Shown here piece after piece: positions 54,539 through 64,000 of a DNA stretch of 64,000 bases (position 1 is its first letter; each line of letters starts with the position of its first letter). The position numbers and the translations under genes were made by a program. Source of the DNA: Cladosporium sp. IMV 00045 (taxonomy: Eukaryota > Ascomycota > Dothideomycetes > Cladosporiales > Cladosporiaceae). The stretch covers positions 150,218-214,217 of the forward strand of contig MSJI02000885.1 in the NCBI GenBank assembly GCA_001931905.2. The letters run 5' to 3'. Under the pieces are notes generated by a model. The model did no database searches and was not told the DNA's origin. It worked only from the letters and a program-made list of their open reading frames with translations.

Positions 54539-55765
54539 ATGGGCAAACCATCAAAGGGCGACCAGGATGCATTATCCATGCATACCACACCGGATGACTA
54601 TGAATATACTGATCCCAATGATGGCCTGCCTTCCTACAATGACAGCGAGGCAGCGGCGAGCTCTTCAACAGTGACGCCTGCAAATGCTGCAACAACTCCT
54701 CGCCAGGTGCCAGTCGAGCCATACAATGTCATTCCGAGCAACCAAGGAGTCTTCAATGCCCAGAGGTTTTCGGCAAACAACCCAGGCGGTGCAAGCGAGA
54801 CAACCATCCGCATGGAAGAGAACTTGACCGATCCGGAAGTCCTCTATGGATATATCATGGACTGCCTCCGCGTGGCTCCACCACGTCCACTCATTCAGAT
54901 CCATGGCTGGCACAACGAAACCGTCCGCCGCAAGGACAAAAAGGAGCAAGAGAGGGTGACTGACTTCAGAATCCACATGCAACTCGACCAGTATCTCAGC
55001 AAGGCCTTCGATGCAGACCTGTGGGAAGACCAAGTCGCCAAAGACAGCGAATCGACTTACCGTGGCGGTTGGCGAAAGACCAAAGCTCCCGGCTACAAAC
55101 CTGGCATTCAACTCACAGACGAGCCTCAACGCACGCTCCAGGACTGGTGTGAGGACTATTGCGCGTCACCGTCCAAACTCAAGGTCTTCCGCATCAAGCG
55201 TAAAGTCCACGGCTTGGACTTTGGCCCGCTGAAAAGCAGCCTCGAAAGCCTCATACGCTCCACACAATACCGCGGGCATGTCGACATCAGATTCCGAGTG
55301 GATGAGCAGTCGGTCGACATCTACTGGCCCCATATCATCAACCAATGGCGCACGAGCTGGGTACGCTGGATCTTCTACCTCACGTTCCTCTGGATCATCA
55401 TCTGGCCGATCCTCATCTTCACAACCAAGTGGTGGGATGTGTATACCGTGAATTGGTATTTCTCACGAGAGCTGGGAGAGGGTGAAACCAGACGCAAGCA
55501 ATATGCCACTGTCAGTGAGGCGAAGTGGTTCGAAAGCAACAGGAGCCATATTCGTGAGCTGGTCGTGAATAAGTTTCAAGGCTATTCTACTTGTGGTGAA
55601 GCGGCTCCTCCTGAAGAAATTCAGCAGTCGAGACCGAAGACACCTACTAGGAGGAATTCGAATGTCGACTCTGCGGTAAACTTCATTCGAGATGGCGTCA
55701 GTATCTGGAATGCTGTCACTTCCGGTGGCAATCCCAATGAGCAGGGTTGGGGCTATGATTGTTGA
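54539..55765 (+). CDS. conserved fungal membrane protein, unknown function
   Basis: Single exon, 408 residues. The N-terminal 80 residues are Ser/Thr/Pro-rich and carry GLPSYNDSEA, a PPxY-like acidic tyrosine motif common in arrestin-trafficking and plasma-membrane proteins. A folded cytosolic part follows: PLIQIHGWHNETVRR, FRIHMQLDQYL, LQDWCEDYCASPSKLKVFRI and VDIRFRVDEQSVDIYWPHII. One long or two short membrane helices occupy about 271-299 (WIFYLTFLWIIIWPILIF). The C-terminal part is basic, with ARG-like helices, and ends GWGYDC. I recognise it only as a conserved ascomycete hypothetical protein, and no enzymatic motif is present. Confidence 0.82.
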   Translation: MGKPSKGDQDALSMHTTPDDYEYTDPNDGLPSYNDSEAAASSSTVTPANAATTPRQVPVEPYNVIPSNQGVFNAQRFSANNPGGASETTIRMEENLTDPEVLYGYIMDCLRVAPPRPLIQIHGWHNETVRRKDKKEQERVTDFRIHMQLDQYLSKAFDADLWEDQVAKDSESTYRGGWRKTKAPGYKPGIQLTDEPQRTLQDWCEDYCASPSKLKVFRIKRKVHGLDFGPLKSSLESLIRSTQYRGHVDIRFRVDEQSVDIYWPHIINQWRTSWVRWIFYLTFLWIIIWPILIFTTKWWDVYTVNWYFSRELGEGETRRKQYATVSEAKWFESNRSHIRELVVNKFQGYSTCGEAAPPEEIQQSRPKTPTRRNSNVDSAVNFIRDGVSIWNAVTSGGNPNEQGWGYDC

Positions 55766-56129
55766 TGCTGCTTTGTGAGAAATCTTGTACTCTTGCTCAG
55801 TGGAGATTGTCTCCCTGATTGTAATATAAACATCAACCTTGCTGATTAATTCGTCAGACCTCACGCATGGCCCAACTTTATCCAGATCCTACAGTGTCCA
55901 GTGGGCTGTCATAAATGGATTTTTGGATATGATCGTGAGAAGTCCCTTCGCTGGATGTGTAGACACAAAACACATTGGGGTATCCTACATGTGTGCTCAT
56001 GTGTTTTTGATCTTTTCATTCTCTTATTGTTGCTCCTGCTCTCTACCCACACATTATGCGTTTCGTTTCAATATAACCGTGGACAGTCTCTCGAGGCAAA
56101 AGCGTTTGACCAAGGATTCGGTGAGGAAT
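55766..56129. other. convergent intergenic region
   Basis: 364 bp of 3' flanks of two convergent genes. Nothing else is visible. Confidence 0.5.
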
Positions 56130-56712
56130 CTACTGCTTGGAGGCGGCCTTGGCGAGGTCGGCGAGGGCCTCACGGCGCTTGAACTTGGCGTCCTGGATGA
56201 CACCTGCAGGACACATGTGGTCAGTATATCGTGGCAATCGTGTGTATTTTTCAAAGCTTTATGACTTACCGGCGTCGGCGTCGCTGGAGAAGTTGCCGGT
56301 GTACTCAACGAAGGTAGAGCCCTCGAGGTCACCGCTGGTGACGGCGTAGGCGCGGATGGTGCTGACGACGGAGGTGTAGGTCAGGGCGGGCTGGGAGGTG
56401 ATGACGGAGTAGGTGATGTAGTGGTTGATGGTCTGTTGCGAAAATCCGGTTAGCATTGAGATTTTAAACAGTTTGAAGCTGGTGAGGACATACGGAGTGC
56501 TCCTCCTGCTTGACCTCGAGGACGGTGCCGTCCTTGAAGGTCCACCTGACAATATCGGTCTCCTCGCTAGCGCCTTTGACGAACTCGGAAGAGCTGAGGG
56601 CGGACCAGAACTTGCTGAAGTCCTGGATCTTGATGAGGTGCCAGACGTGGGAGAGAGGGGCACGAATGACGGCCGACTCGCTGACGGAGGTGGAAGTAGG
56701 GATGGCAGACAT
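56130..56712 (-). CDS. START/Bet v 1-like (SRPBCC) lipid-binding-type protein
   Basis: Three exons (56712-56494, 56432-56270, 56203-56130) join to 151 residues, the standard length for this fold. It starts with MSAIPTSTSVSESAVIRAPL, and SESAVIRAPLSHVWHLIK is the classical first strand and helix of the SRPBCC fold. VRWTFKDGTVLEVKQEEHS and INHYITYSVITSQPAL are central strands, and VIQDAKFKRREALADLAKAA is part of the long closing helix. The fold holds a hydrophobic ligand in a cavity; polyketide cyclases and lipid-transfer proteins share it. No signal peptide is seen, so it is probably cytosolic. Donors are GTATGT and GTAAGT and acceptors are CAG. The ligand is unknown. Confidence 0.88.
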
Positions 56713-57039
56713 CTTGGTTGGTGTTGGTGTTGGTGTGAGGTTGGAGTTTTCTGTTTTGGGTGCAAGTGTCGGTAAGTGGTATAGAAAAGAGAAGGGTATA
56801 GCTCTGGTGTTTTTGTGGGCTCCATTTGTCGCTGGATCTGCAATGATCTTGCACCCCGCACCGCGGGGAAGAACTTGGCTTTCGTAGACAACTCTCTTAG
56901 ACAAGATCATAATGCTCTATGGTGTCGCCATCGTTTGCAAGGATCTCTGAGGTCGTGCATTGCTCAAATTATCACCATTAACGAGGCGGAAAACGTGCAA
57001 CCCAAGGAAGAACTAAAGCTCAAGCGATTCTCATCGAAT

Positions 57040-57620
57040 CAATTCAAGCAACTCGTGCAGTTACGTTGAACCTTGATCTCATATACTTAGGGCATGCTTG
57101 TGAGATCATACCAGGACGTAATGTAAGGACGACTCTCGATCCTCGCAGTTTTCTTGTTGACAGAGGTGATGATGATTATACAAGATTCACGAAGTTTTGG
57201 AACAGGACTTCCAAGTTGATTTTCTTCACGAACACTACCTGCATTCATAATGTTTTGGCTACGCTACTACAATCGCTTCGAACTGAACCATGAGATGCAT
57301 CATTAAAGAGAAGCTTACGTCCCATTCAGATGTTTCGTAGAGCTAAATTGATCATCTCGTGCTAACATATTCAGCTCTCAAGTAACGCAGCGACGTAGGT
57401 CGAGGGAAACACGAATCATGTTCTGGTTTTAACTAATTTTATAGTGAAGATCAATCAATATTACTCTTACAGAAGTCACACATAGCAATAATATAACATT
57501 ATGTAAACTAGGAGCAGTATGCTTAATGTTCGCATTATTAAACACGTTTGGAAGAGTGAGAATATCGTATCAACCATGATGGAGATGTCCCAGTCTCTTA
57601 TTACCCGGTTATCATCGAAG
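57040..57620 (+). repeat. A/T-rich degenerate repeat, copy A
   Basis: About 580 bp that align along their whole length with 60370-61005 in the same orientation. Landmarks in both copies are TTGAACCTTGATCTC-like start (TGAACCTTGATCTC), TACGCTACTAC, CGAGGGAAACACGAATCAT and CTAATTTTATA. Differences are many and mostly C/T or G/A, as RIP would give. No ORF spans it. It may be a relic of a transposon or LTR. Confidence 0.75.
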
Positions 57621-57779
57621 TCAGAAAAGGCAAATGATGAAATCGGTATAGCTGTATATGTATAAGCTACATTTAGCTCAACAGTACAGAGTGACAAACA
57701 TGTGTGGTAAACCACCGGATTCGCGACATGTGGACAGTCAAATCGGAACAAATTTGGCCAACGAAGTACAACCGCTCTG

Positions 57780-57890
57780 GCACTTTTTTTTAAAAAATCT
57801 CATTTTCTCCCATCTTTCATTTCTCATTTTCCATTTGCCATTTCTCTATTTCCTTTTTCCATTTTCCATTTTTCATTTTCCATTTTCTGC
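57780..57890 (+). repeat. TTTCCATT-type low-complexity block
   Basis: Imperfect repetition of short units such as TTTCATT, TTTCCATT and TTTTCCAT over about 110 bp, after a run of T and A. It sits between the A/T-rich repeat and the promoter of the Ser/Gly-rich gene. Confidence 0.8.
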
Positions 57891-58419
57891 AATCAATTTA
57901 CCACGCAACATATTCCTATGCGATACGTTCCATAAAAATCGGCATGACTCTTTGGCAAGCGACACTGTGGTGACCTGACCAATGACAATTTTTTCCCCCT
58001 TTGAGTCAAAGCAGCGTCCTGCTGAAACATACTACCACTAGCCCCAGTTGCCAAATCGGTCCCCAGACATCGATTGTGCAGAGGATCCGTGCAAGGAGCA
58101 AGATCTGCAGAGCCGGCTGATCATTAGCGACTTCACGAACACACAGTAAGTATATCTCCGTGCTTTTGAATGTGGCATGCTGGCTCCCAGGACGTTTGGC
58201 GAATCTTCATGCTATTGTATCAAGGCCACGGCGTCCCTTACTGTGCCGACCGACAAACAGAGTCAAATGTTGTACCAAAATGGCATTGAGGAAGTCACGA
58301 TTCATGAGGGCGAGGTCATCCCCAACAACTATCGTCTCATGTTCTACCGTCTTCTGCTCGCAAGCACGTCAGCACCACCTGGATTTCTCCAAGCATGGCT
58401 GTGCTTGCCAGCTATCAAA

Positions 58420-58435
58420 CGAGCCAGTGTTGCAG
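58420..58435 (+). promoter_or_regulatory. 16-bp element shared by the two paralogous promoters (copy 1)
   Basis: CGAGCCAGTGTTGCAG, 209 bp upstream of the ATG at 58644. An exact copy lies on the minus strand at 63486-63471, upstream of the paralogue. Confidence 0.7.
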
Positions 58436-58462
58436 ATCTGCTAGACAGTGCCGACAGATGGG

Positions 58463-58469
58463 TATATAA
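58463..58469 (+). promoter_or_regulatory. TATA box of the 58644 gene
   Basis: TATATAA within GGGTATATAAG, about 175 bp before the ATG. A downstream block with TTCTCCATCCAGCATCA (near 58505-58520) is shared with the paralogue. Confidence 0.65.
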
Positions 58470-58643
58470 GATGGAGGATTTTCCACAAGCCATGTTCTTT
58501 TCTTTCTCCATCCAGCATCATCTTCTTCTTATCCACCAAACTATCTTTTCTCGCTTCTCTCATTGCGTCTTTCGTTTTCTCTAACCCTTCCTATCAATCG
58601 ATTTCTTCGCCAACCCAACCAATAAGCATCTTCAGCCTCCAAC

Positions 58644-59981
58644 ATGGTCAAGTACGCTTACGCTATTACGGCCCTCCTCGCTCTCGCGTCCGCCGCCCCG
58701 GTCTATGAAGCAGCTGCTGGCAGCTCATCCCTCGAACGCCGTACTTTTGGCCTCCTTAGCGGCCATGGCTCGGGTGGTCTGAGCGGCGGTTTGCATGGAT
58801 CAGCTGGAGCAAAAGGTGGTCTGCTCGGGGGTTTGCTTGGGGGCGCCGGGGGCAGTGGATCGGCTGGTATTTCGGCATCCGCAGGCGGATTTGGCAAGAT
58901 TATCGGTGGCCTCGCTGGATCAATCAGTGGTGGTGCGGACGTCGAAGGCCTCGCCGGCATTTGTGGCAAGATTGGTGCCCAGCTGCAGGCTGGCGGAGAC
59001 GTGGACCTGGACGTCCAGGGCGATGCGAAGGGCGTCGTTAGCCTGATCAGCAAACTTGCTGGCAAGTTAAGTGCTGAAGGAAAGGTCTCGCTCGGCGCCT
59101 TTCTACAGGGTGTCGCTGAGGGCTCAATCTCAATCTCGGGATCTGGCGATCTTTTCGCTGGTCTCGAGGGCAAGCTGTCTGAATCCGACAAGAAGGCCCT
59201 GAAAGGTTTCTTGGAGAGCGGCGCCAACGGCTCTGCTGACCTTGGATTCGGTCTTGGAGGCAGCGGCGCCGCGGGTTCGTCAGACTCGTCGGGCTCTTCC
59301 AGCTCGACTGGCTCGACTGACTCTAACTCGAGTGGTCCCAGCTCGAGCGGCTCTGGAGACTCATCGAATGATGAATCCAGCTCGCCTTCCGATGATACTG
59401 AGTCATCTCCGTCAACGCCGTCATCTCCGTCTTCTGGAGAGAGCTCGTCCCCGTACGAGAACGGAGACGACACGCCCACATCTTCTAAGGGCAACAGTGA
59501 CGATAACGACGACGACGACTCGGCCGAGAAAGATGGCTCGCAGGCGAGCGGATCTGGATCAACCACTTCGGATTCACAGGGTGGTGTCGAGGGAGGAGCA
59601 TCTGCGGATGGGAATGTCAGCGGAAATGGCTCTTCAAGCACTGAGAGTTCGCCAGAAAGCCCGTCCGAGGGATCTTCAGGGCCCCAGGACAGTGGTGACT
59701 CGAGCCCTGCCCCGTACGAAAACGAGGGTGACAACGGCGACAATGGCGACAGTGATAAGGGCACTGAGAGCTCTCCGGCGACAGGATCACCGGAGGGATC
59801 TTCTTCTGGCCAATCCAGCGGCTCAAACTCGCCACCCTCGTATGAAACTGCCTCGACTGCTTCTCCCGCTTCTTCAACACCCGCCGGTGACGACTGCGAG
59901 GATGAGACCAGCAACCCGCCGGCCACCACCGAGAGCGACGCCGAGGCGCCGGCGTCTTACTCCCGTCGCTTCCGCGCCTAG
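58644..59981 (+). CDS. secreted Ser/Gly/Asp-rich protein, paralogue 1, unknown function
   Basis: Single exon, 445 residues. A signal peptide (about 1-17, MVKYAYAITALLALASA) is followed by a short pro-segment ending in a dibasic Kex2-type site (ERR, 31-33) before TFGLL. A Gly-rich region follows (about 34-80). A folded-looking module at about 133-194 contains GKLSAEGKVSLGAFLQG, then LEGKLSESDKKALKGFL. The C-terminal 200 residues are nearly only Ser, Gly, Asp, Glu and Pro, with SSPxxxSPSEGSSG-like repeats and PYENEGD motifs, and would be highly O-glycosylated. The end is YSRRFRA. There is one Cys in the module and few elsewhere. Wall or matrix protein, or a precursor cut into peptides, are both possible; no known family is recognised. 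The paralogue at 61637-63223 faces it. Confidence 0.88.
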   Translation: MVKYAYAITALLALASAAPVYEAAAGSSSLERRTFGLLSGHGSGGLSGGLHGSAGAKGGLLGGLLGGAGGSGSAGISASAGGFGKIIGGLAGSISGGADVEGLAGICGKIGAQLQAGGDVDLDVQGDAKGVVSLISKLAGKLSAEGKVSLGAFLQGVAEGSISISGSGDLFAGLEGKLSESDKKALKGFLESGANGSADLGFGLGGSGAAGSSDSSGSSSSTGSTDSNSSGPSSSGSGDSSNDESSSPSDDTESSPSTPSSPSSGESSSPYENGDDTPTSSKGNSDDNDDDDSAEKDGSQASGSGSTTSDSQGGVEGGASADGNVSGNGSSSTESSPESPSEGSSGPQDSGDSSPAPYENEGDNGDNGDSDKGTESSPATGSPEGSSSGQSSGSNSPPSYETASTASPASSTPAGDDCEDETSNPPATTESDAEAPASYSRRFRA

Positions 59982-61636
59982 TTGTCTCTGACGCCTTTCG
60001 GTGTATTGGATGTATTGAGAGAGAGGGGAGAGTGATGTCGATATAGGTTGGGTCAAGGCATACTTTCTTTTAGTTTTAGCCGAACGTTGTTCATACTACC
60101 GAGTCAAATAGCATACGCCCAGTGGGCGTACAAGTACCAGTTAACACCAAGATCGCACCAATTTCTTCCCTTTCTTCATTATGTTGTGCTGATGCCTTGC
60201 ATCGGTGTCGTGGAAGGCATAAATCTCAGTGTGACCTCCGGACTCCTCTGCCACAGCAGGATGCCACATGTCGTTACTCTGAGATTGCAAGACTTGGGGT
60301 ATGTACATTGCATTGCTGTTCTGGGACTAAAGAGCTGGCACGTTCTTTTTTGTCTTCTTGGAGTTTGTTTATTCAAGCATCTTATGCAGTTATTGTGAAC
60401 CTTGATCTCGCAAAATTAGGGCTTACTTGTGAGATAAAACCATTTCATGTATTAAGAGTCCTATTCACAAAGTTGATGATAATCGTATAATATTTGCGTA
60501 GGTTTGAAACGGAACTGCCACATCTGACTAATGCCACCTGCAATCAATAATGCTTGGATTACGCTACTACATTCGCCTCTAACTAAATTATGAGATAAAT
60601 CTTAGAAGAGAAAGCCTCACGTTCGGTTTGTAAATTTAAATCGATAATTCAGTGCTAATATCCTCAGCTCTGAACGAACGTAGCGATATAGTTCGAGGGA
60701 AACACGAATCATACCTTAATATCGCTAATTTTATAAGAGAGATCAAACAACATCCGAACTCATACACTTCAGATACGACTATCATCCAGCATCGCGATAA
60801 TCTAATACTATGTGAGCTAGGAGCGAGCAAACAACAATCTGATTTCTCGACATCTAAACGACAAGGCAGTGCTAGTATCGTCAGCTCTATTCTCAATGTT
60901 TGCTTGAAATTTTTTGGAAGGATGAGAACACTCGTCACAGACCATGATCGGGATGTCTTCGTTAGTTACCTAGTAAGCAGCTACCACCAACATCAGAAAA
61001 AGGAAATTCTGCGTGTCTCTAGAGAGCAAGAACCATCGTTGATGAAATCCAATCACGTAATGATGTCGATTCAATGTGCATGTACGTAGAGTTTACCTGG
61101 CTGCGAAGATCGGGAATCATCGGTCTGAAGAGCCTGTACTGATTGATGGAGTATCTCACTCACTATTTACGTACTTGCCATTGATACTGGATAAGGAAGA
61201 AATCGACCTGACCACGGACAGGCGTTGGCTTTCGATGAAAGCGAATTGATCAGTACGCACAACTATCCTGAATCAGTGCTGAATGTATGCTGCATTGATT
61301 ATGAAGACGTTCGAAGAAGCGATGCCAACTCCCGAATCGACCCAATATTCAGATGAAAGGTTTGAAAATTTCGGAGAGCGTGAATGAAGTTTGCAAAAGC
61401 AGTTTTGTATGATCCAGATTTACGAAATTTCTAGTATGTTTTCCACCCATTTTTTCCCCGTACTGGTACTACTGCGCCTACTGCGGCGTGTACAATGTGG
61501 CTAAATTAAATGAAAGTATGCCGTAATCAAATGTTCCTCGTTAATCCAAAAAGCTCCTCAGATTAGTTGAGAAAGTTCACTATTTTCCTTAGGCCGCTCG
61601 TCTCAAATTATTATTGGCGAGAAGAGATCGACCCGT
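59982..61636. other. convergent region between the paralogues with degenerate repeat B
   Basis: 3' flanks of both paralogues with repeat copy B (60370-61005). No gene is visible. The region is noticeably A/T-rich from about 60390 to 61550. Confidence 0.6.
60370..61005 (+). repeat. A/T-rich degenerate repeat, copy B
   Basis: Direct-orientation homologue of 57040-57620, about 635 bp. Start and end are approximate, since similarity fades. The two copies lie 3.3 kb apart and bracket paralogue 1. Copy B is less T/A-shifted in places and has small extra insertions. Confidence 0.75.
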
Positions 61637-63223
61637 TTAAGCGCGGAAACGGCGACCGTAGCTGGCCGGCGCGCCGTAAGAGGAGGGAGAGCCGGAGCCG
61701 GAGGGAGAGCTCTCAGTGTCCTTGTCGCTGTCGTTGTCGCCGCCCTCGTACGGAGCAGGGGCCTCGTAAGGAGCAGGGCTGGAGCCGCTGCTGCCCTTAG
61801 AGCCGGAGGAAGAACCCTCAGAAGAGCCCTCAGAAGAGCCTGAGCCCGACGCAGAACCCTCAGCAGAGCCAGATGCAGAGCCAGAGGCAGAGCCAGAGGC
61901 AGAACCCTCAGAAGAGCCGGAAGCAGAGCCGGAGGCAGAGCCCTCAGAAGAGCCGGAGCCTGAGGGAGAGCCGGAGGATGGAGAGCTCTCGGTGTCCTTG
62001 TCGTCGCTGCCGTTGTCGTTCCCGTAAGGAGAAGGGCTGGAGCCGCTGCTGCCCTTAGAGCCCGAAGGAGAGCCCGAGGAAGGAGAGCTCTCGGTGTCGT
62101 CGTCATCAGAGGGAGAGGAAGAGCCCGAGGAGGGAGAGCTCTCGGTGTCGTCATCATCGGAGGGAGCAGAAGAGCCAGAGGAAGAACCGCCGGCAGAACC
62201 AGAGGAAGAGCCAGAGGCAGAACCGCTGGCAGAACCACCGGCGGAACCAGATGCGGAACCAGATGCGGAACCTCCAATTTCGAAGTCGAGGCCCACGCCG
62301 GTTTGGCCCTTGCCGCAAGCGTCAATTGCGCCTTGGACCGCCTGCTTGTCGTCGCCGCTCACCTCGCCCTTGAGATCATCGAGCAGAACGCCAATCTTGA
62401 TACCTCCAGAGGCAGCGCCATCGAGAGACGCCTCAAGTGAAGCTTGGCCCTTTGCGCTCAGTTTGCCGTACAAGTTCAGGATGATGCCAGCTGCAGCTCC
62501 CACGTTGCCCTCTGCACCAACGCTGAGGCCAACACCCGAGAGGCTGGACGCGATGCCCTCACCAGAGACTCCAGCGGAGGCACCGGCATCGACCTCGCCG
62601 TTTCCAGCGCCGTAGGCGTCCACGACACCGTCCAGGGCGCTCTTGTCCTTTCCAGAAAGCTCACCACCAAGGCTTGCGATCAAGTCGCCCACATGGCCGC
62701 CCTTGAGAGATGCTCCAAGGTCGCCGCTGGCACCGCCAGACAGCGCGCCCTCCAAAGAAGCCTGTCCCTTGGCGGACAACTTGCCAAACAAGTCCGCGAT
62801 GAGACTGCCAGAAGCGGAAGCGGATCCGCCAGCGTGGCCAGACAGACCAAGACCACCGAGCAGACCAGCGACACCGCCCAGAGCGGCTCCGGCCTTTGCG
62901 CCTCCGTGAGCGCCGCCCTTCGCACTTCCCTTCAGGCCCAGTCCAGCTGAGCCTGATCCAGAACCTCCAAGTCCACCGTAGGCACCACCTTTAGCGCTGC
63001 CACCTGCCTTGCCACCGAGGTGGCCACTGAGACCAGCAGAGCCCGAGCCGTGACCGCCAACCTTGCCACCGAGGCCACCGCCGAGTTTGCTGTGGCCGCC
63101 GAACTTGCCACCGAGGAGGCCAAAGGTACGGCGCTCAAGGGCGGGGCTGCCAGCAGCCTCGTAGGTGGGAGCGGCGGATGCGAGAGCGGCAAGCGCAGCG
63201 ACGGTGTAAGCGTAGTTGACCAT
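61637..63223 (-). CDS. secreted Ser/Gly-rich protein, paralogue 2, with duplicated module
   Basis: Single exon, 528 residues. It shares the full plan of the 58644 gene: signal peptide [17 protein letters not shown], dibasic site ERR at 30-32 before TFGLL, Gly-rich segment (about 35-130), and an ending in YGRRFRA. The module occurs twice, at about 139-203 and 246-303; both copies contain [16 protein letters not shown] or its near twin [16 protein letters not shown], and later a G-E-L/V-S-G-x-D-K segment. The tail, from about 310 to 515, is Ser/Gly/Asp/Glu with tandem [13 protein letters not shown] units, then long SGSASGS runs. Secretion is likely. It could be a cell-wall, matrix or effector-type protein; no enzymatic motif is present. 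Confidence 0.88.
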   Translation of the reverse strand: MVNYAYTVAALAALASAAPTYEAAGSPALERRTFGLLGGKFGGHSKLGGGLGGKVGGHGSGSAGLSGHLGGKAGGSAKGGAYGGLGGSGSGSAGLGLKGSAKGGAHGGAKAGAALGGVAGLLGGLGLSGHAGGSASASGSLIADLFGKLSAKGQASLEGALSGGASGDLGASLKGGHVGDLIASLGGELSGKDKSALDGVVDAYGAGNGEVDAGASAGVSGEGIASSLSGVGLSVGAEGNVGAAAGIILNLYGKLSAKGQASLEASLDGAASGGIKIGVLLDDLKGEVSGDDKQAVQGAIDACGKGQTGVGLDFEIGGSASGSASGSAGGSASGSASGSSSGSAGGSSSGSSAPSDDDDTESSPSSGSSSPSDDDDTESSPSSGSPSGSKGSSGSSPSPYGNDNGSDDKDTESSPSSGSPSGSGSSEGSASGSASGSSEGSASGSASGSASGSAEGSASGSGSSEGSSEGSSSGSKGSSGSSPAPYEAPAPYEGGDNDSDKDTESSPSGSGSPSSYGAPASYGRRFRA

Positions 63224-63413
63224 TTTGTCGGTTGGTATGATTGTTTTGTTGTTTGTTGATTAGGAAATTGGAGTGATTGGATTAGGAGTTAAGCGAGGAG
63301 ATAGCGAATGGACTAGCCACGAAGAGCGAAAGAAGATGATTCAAAGAGATGAAAAGAGATTGTGATGCTGGATGGAGAAGAAAAGACTGACCTTGGGGGA
63401 GGAGTTCCCCATG

Positions 63414-63420
63414 TTATATA
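63414..63420 (-). promoter_or_regulatory. TATA box of paralogue 2
   Basis: TATATAA on the minus strand within GGATATATAAC, about 195 bp before the ATG at 63223. It is followed by the CATCCAGCATCA block shared with paralogue 1. Confidence 0.65.
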
Positions 63421-63470
63421 TCCGCATCTCGAGAGGCATGGAGCAGAGCATTGATCAGTGCCCGGAATAC

Positions 63471-63486
63471 CTGCAACACTGGCTCG
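63471..63486 (-). promoter_or_regulatory. 16-bp element shared by the two paralogous promoters (copy 2)
   Basis: Exact reverse-complement copy of 58420-58435, 248 bp upstream of the ATG of paralogue 2. It sits upstream of the TATA box in both promoters, a little over 25-50 bp away. Confidence 0.7.
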
Positions 63487-64000
63487 TCACCGAAGATTTC
63501 AGCCGTGCTCAGATGGCCTGGATGACGGTTGCCCGGATTGAAGCAGAAGACGTTGGTACGTGAGACGACCACTGTTGGGAGTGCCTTGCCGTCATGAATC
63601 GTGGTCTGCTCTATACCGTTCGCGTGCAGTATTAGACTTCAGTGGTCGGCCTGTACAGTGAAGAAGCAGTTCTGTGAAACGATAGCACAGTGGATCGCCC
63701 AGACGGCTGGGAGAACCGCAAGAGAACCACAATGCCCTATACCACTGACTAGAGTGAGATGTTCTTTCGCTTGCGTGAGGTCGAGGGGGATCGCCCGCTT
63801 CGCGCAGATCCCGCGTGGAGTCGAGGGAGTCAGGTTTCGCGGGCGGCGGGAGGATGCCGCGTCTGCACGGATCATCTTGAATCAGTGAAGAAGACAAGAA
63901 TGGAAGTGGGCTAGTATAGCACGTTTCAGCACGACTCTGGTCCGATCAAAAGGGGCCATAGTCTCTTCGTCAGGCCACCAAGGCGGTCAACATGTCATTG

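Larger units (their letters stand above)
56713..58643. other. intergenic region with degenerate repeat and low-complexity DNA
   Basis: Holds the promoter of the SRPBCC gene, an A/T-rich degenerate repeat (57040-57620), a TTTCCATT low-complexity block (about 57780-57890) and the promoter of the secreted Ser/Gly-rich protein gene. Confidence 0.6.
63224..64000. other. promoter of paralogue 2 and right window edge
   Basis: The first 260 bp are the promoter and leader of the minus-strand paralogue, with TATATAA at 63420-63414. Beyond 63600 no gene is evident; a 95-codon plus-strand ORF at 63601-63888 is unsupported. Confidence 0.55.

Noticed and set aside
58703..59929. 408-codon minus-strand frame opposite paralogue 1
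   Set aside because: Antisense of Ser/Gly codons; no start context or domain, while the plus strand has signal peptide and promoter.
57040..61005. Repeat pair as LTRs of an intact retrotransposon
   Set aside because: Between them lies the Ser/Gly-rich gene, not gag or pol, and no transposase or reverse transcriptase motif is visible.

Overview
This is nuclear DNA from a filamentous ascomycete, most likely a Dothideomycete. The signs are short GT-AG introns of about 45-120 nt, fungal-only families (Zn2Cys6 regulator, GH5 endoglucanase with CBM1, Anp1-type mannosyltransferase) and compact genes on both strands. The class assignment is inference. I see no tRNA, rRNA or intact transposon. About 20 genes could be modelled, many by joining exons at splice sites that restore one continuous frame.

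Left part (0-23 kb): a Gln-rich protein of unknown function, a long non-coding stretch, the GPI-anchor GlcNAc-transferase PIG-A/Gpi3 head-to-head with the ribosome-assembly helicase Dbp6, a three-exon small protein, a PHD-ZZ zinc-finger protein, a nitrilase, a secreted GH5 endoglucanase with CBM1, an RBM39-like splicing factor and a C2H2 regulator with two adjacent fingers.

Middle (23-42 kb): gene-poor DNA, one small basic protein gene, then the most unusual locus. A roughly 1,700-codon ankyrin and coiled-coil gene on the minus strand is broken by five frame changes and one in-frame stop but keeps two good introns. It is divergent from an intact 236-residue helical protein with a hydrophobic N-terminal helix. 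A five-exon gene for a 1,125-residue protein with repeated Gly/Ala segments and a very long charged helix follows.

Right part (42-57 kb): housekeeping and membrane genes, namely LSM7, a Zn2Cys6 regulator, ribosomal protein S18 (uS13), a fungal-specific membrane protein, an FAD monooxygenase, an Anp1-family mannosyltransferase, a single-span membrane protein and a START/Bet v 1-like protein.

Far right (57-64 kb): two convergent paralogous genes encode secreted Ser/Gly-rich proteins. They share the signal peptide, a dibasic processing site, an uncharacterised module of about 60 residues (one copy in one gene, two in the other), the C-terminal RRFRA and promoter elements. Two diverged direct copies of an A/T-rich repeat flank one of them. 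This pair, and the decayed ankyrin gene with its divergent partner, are the best candidates for undescribed biology here.
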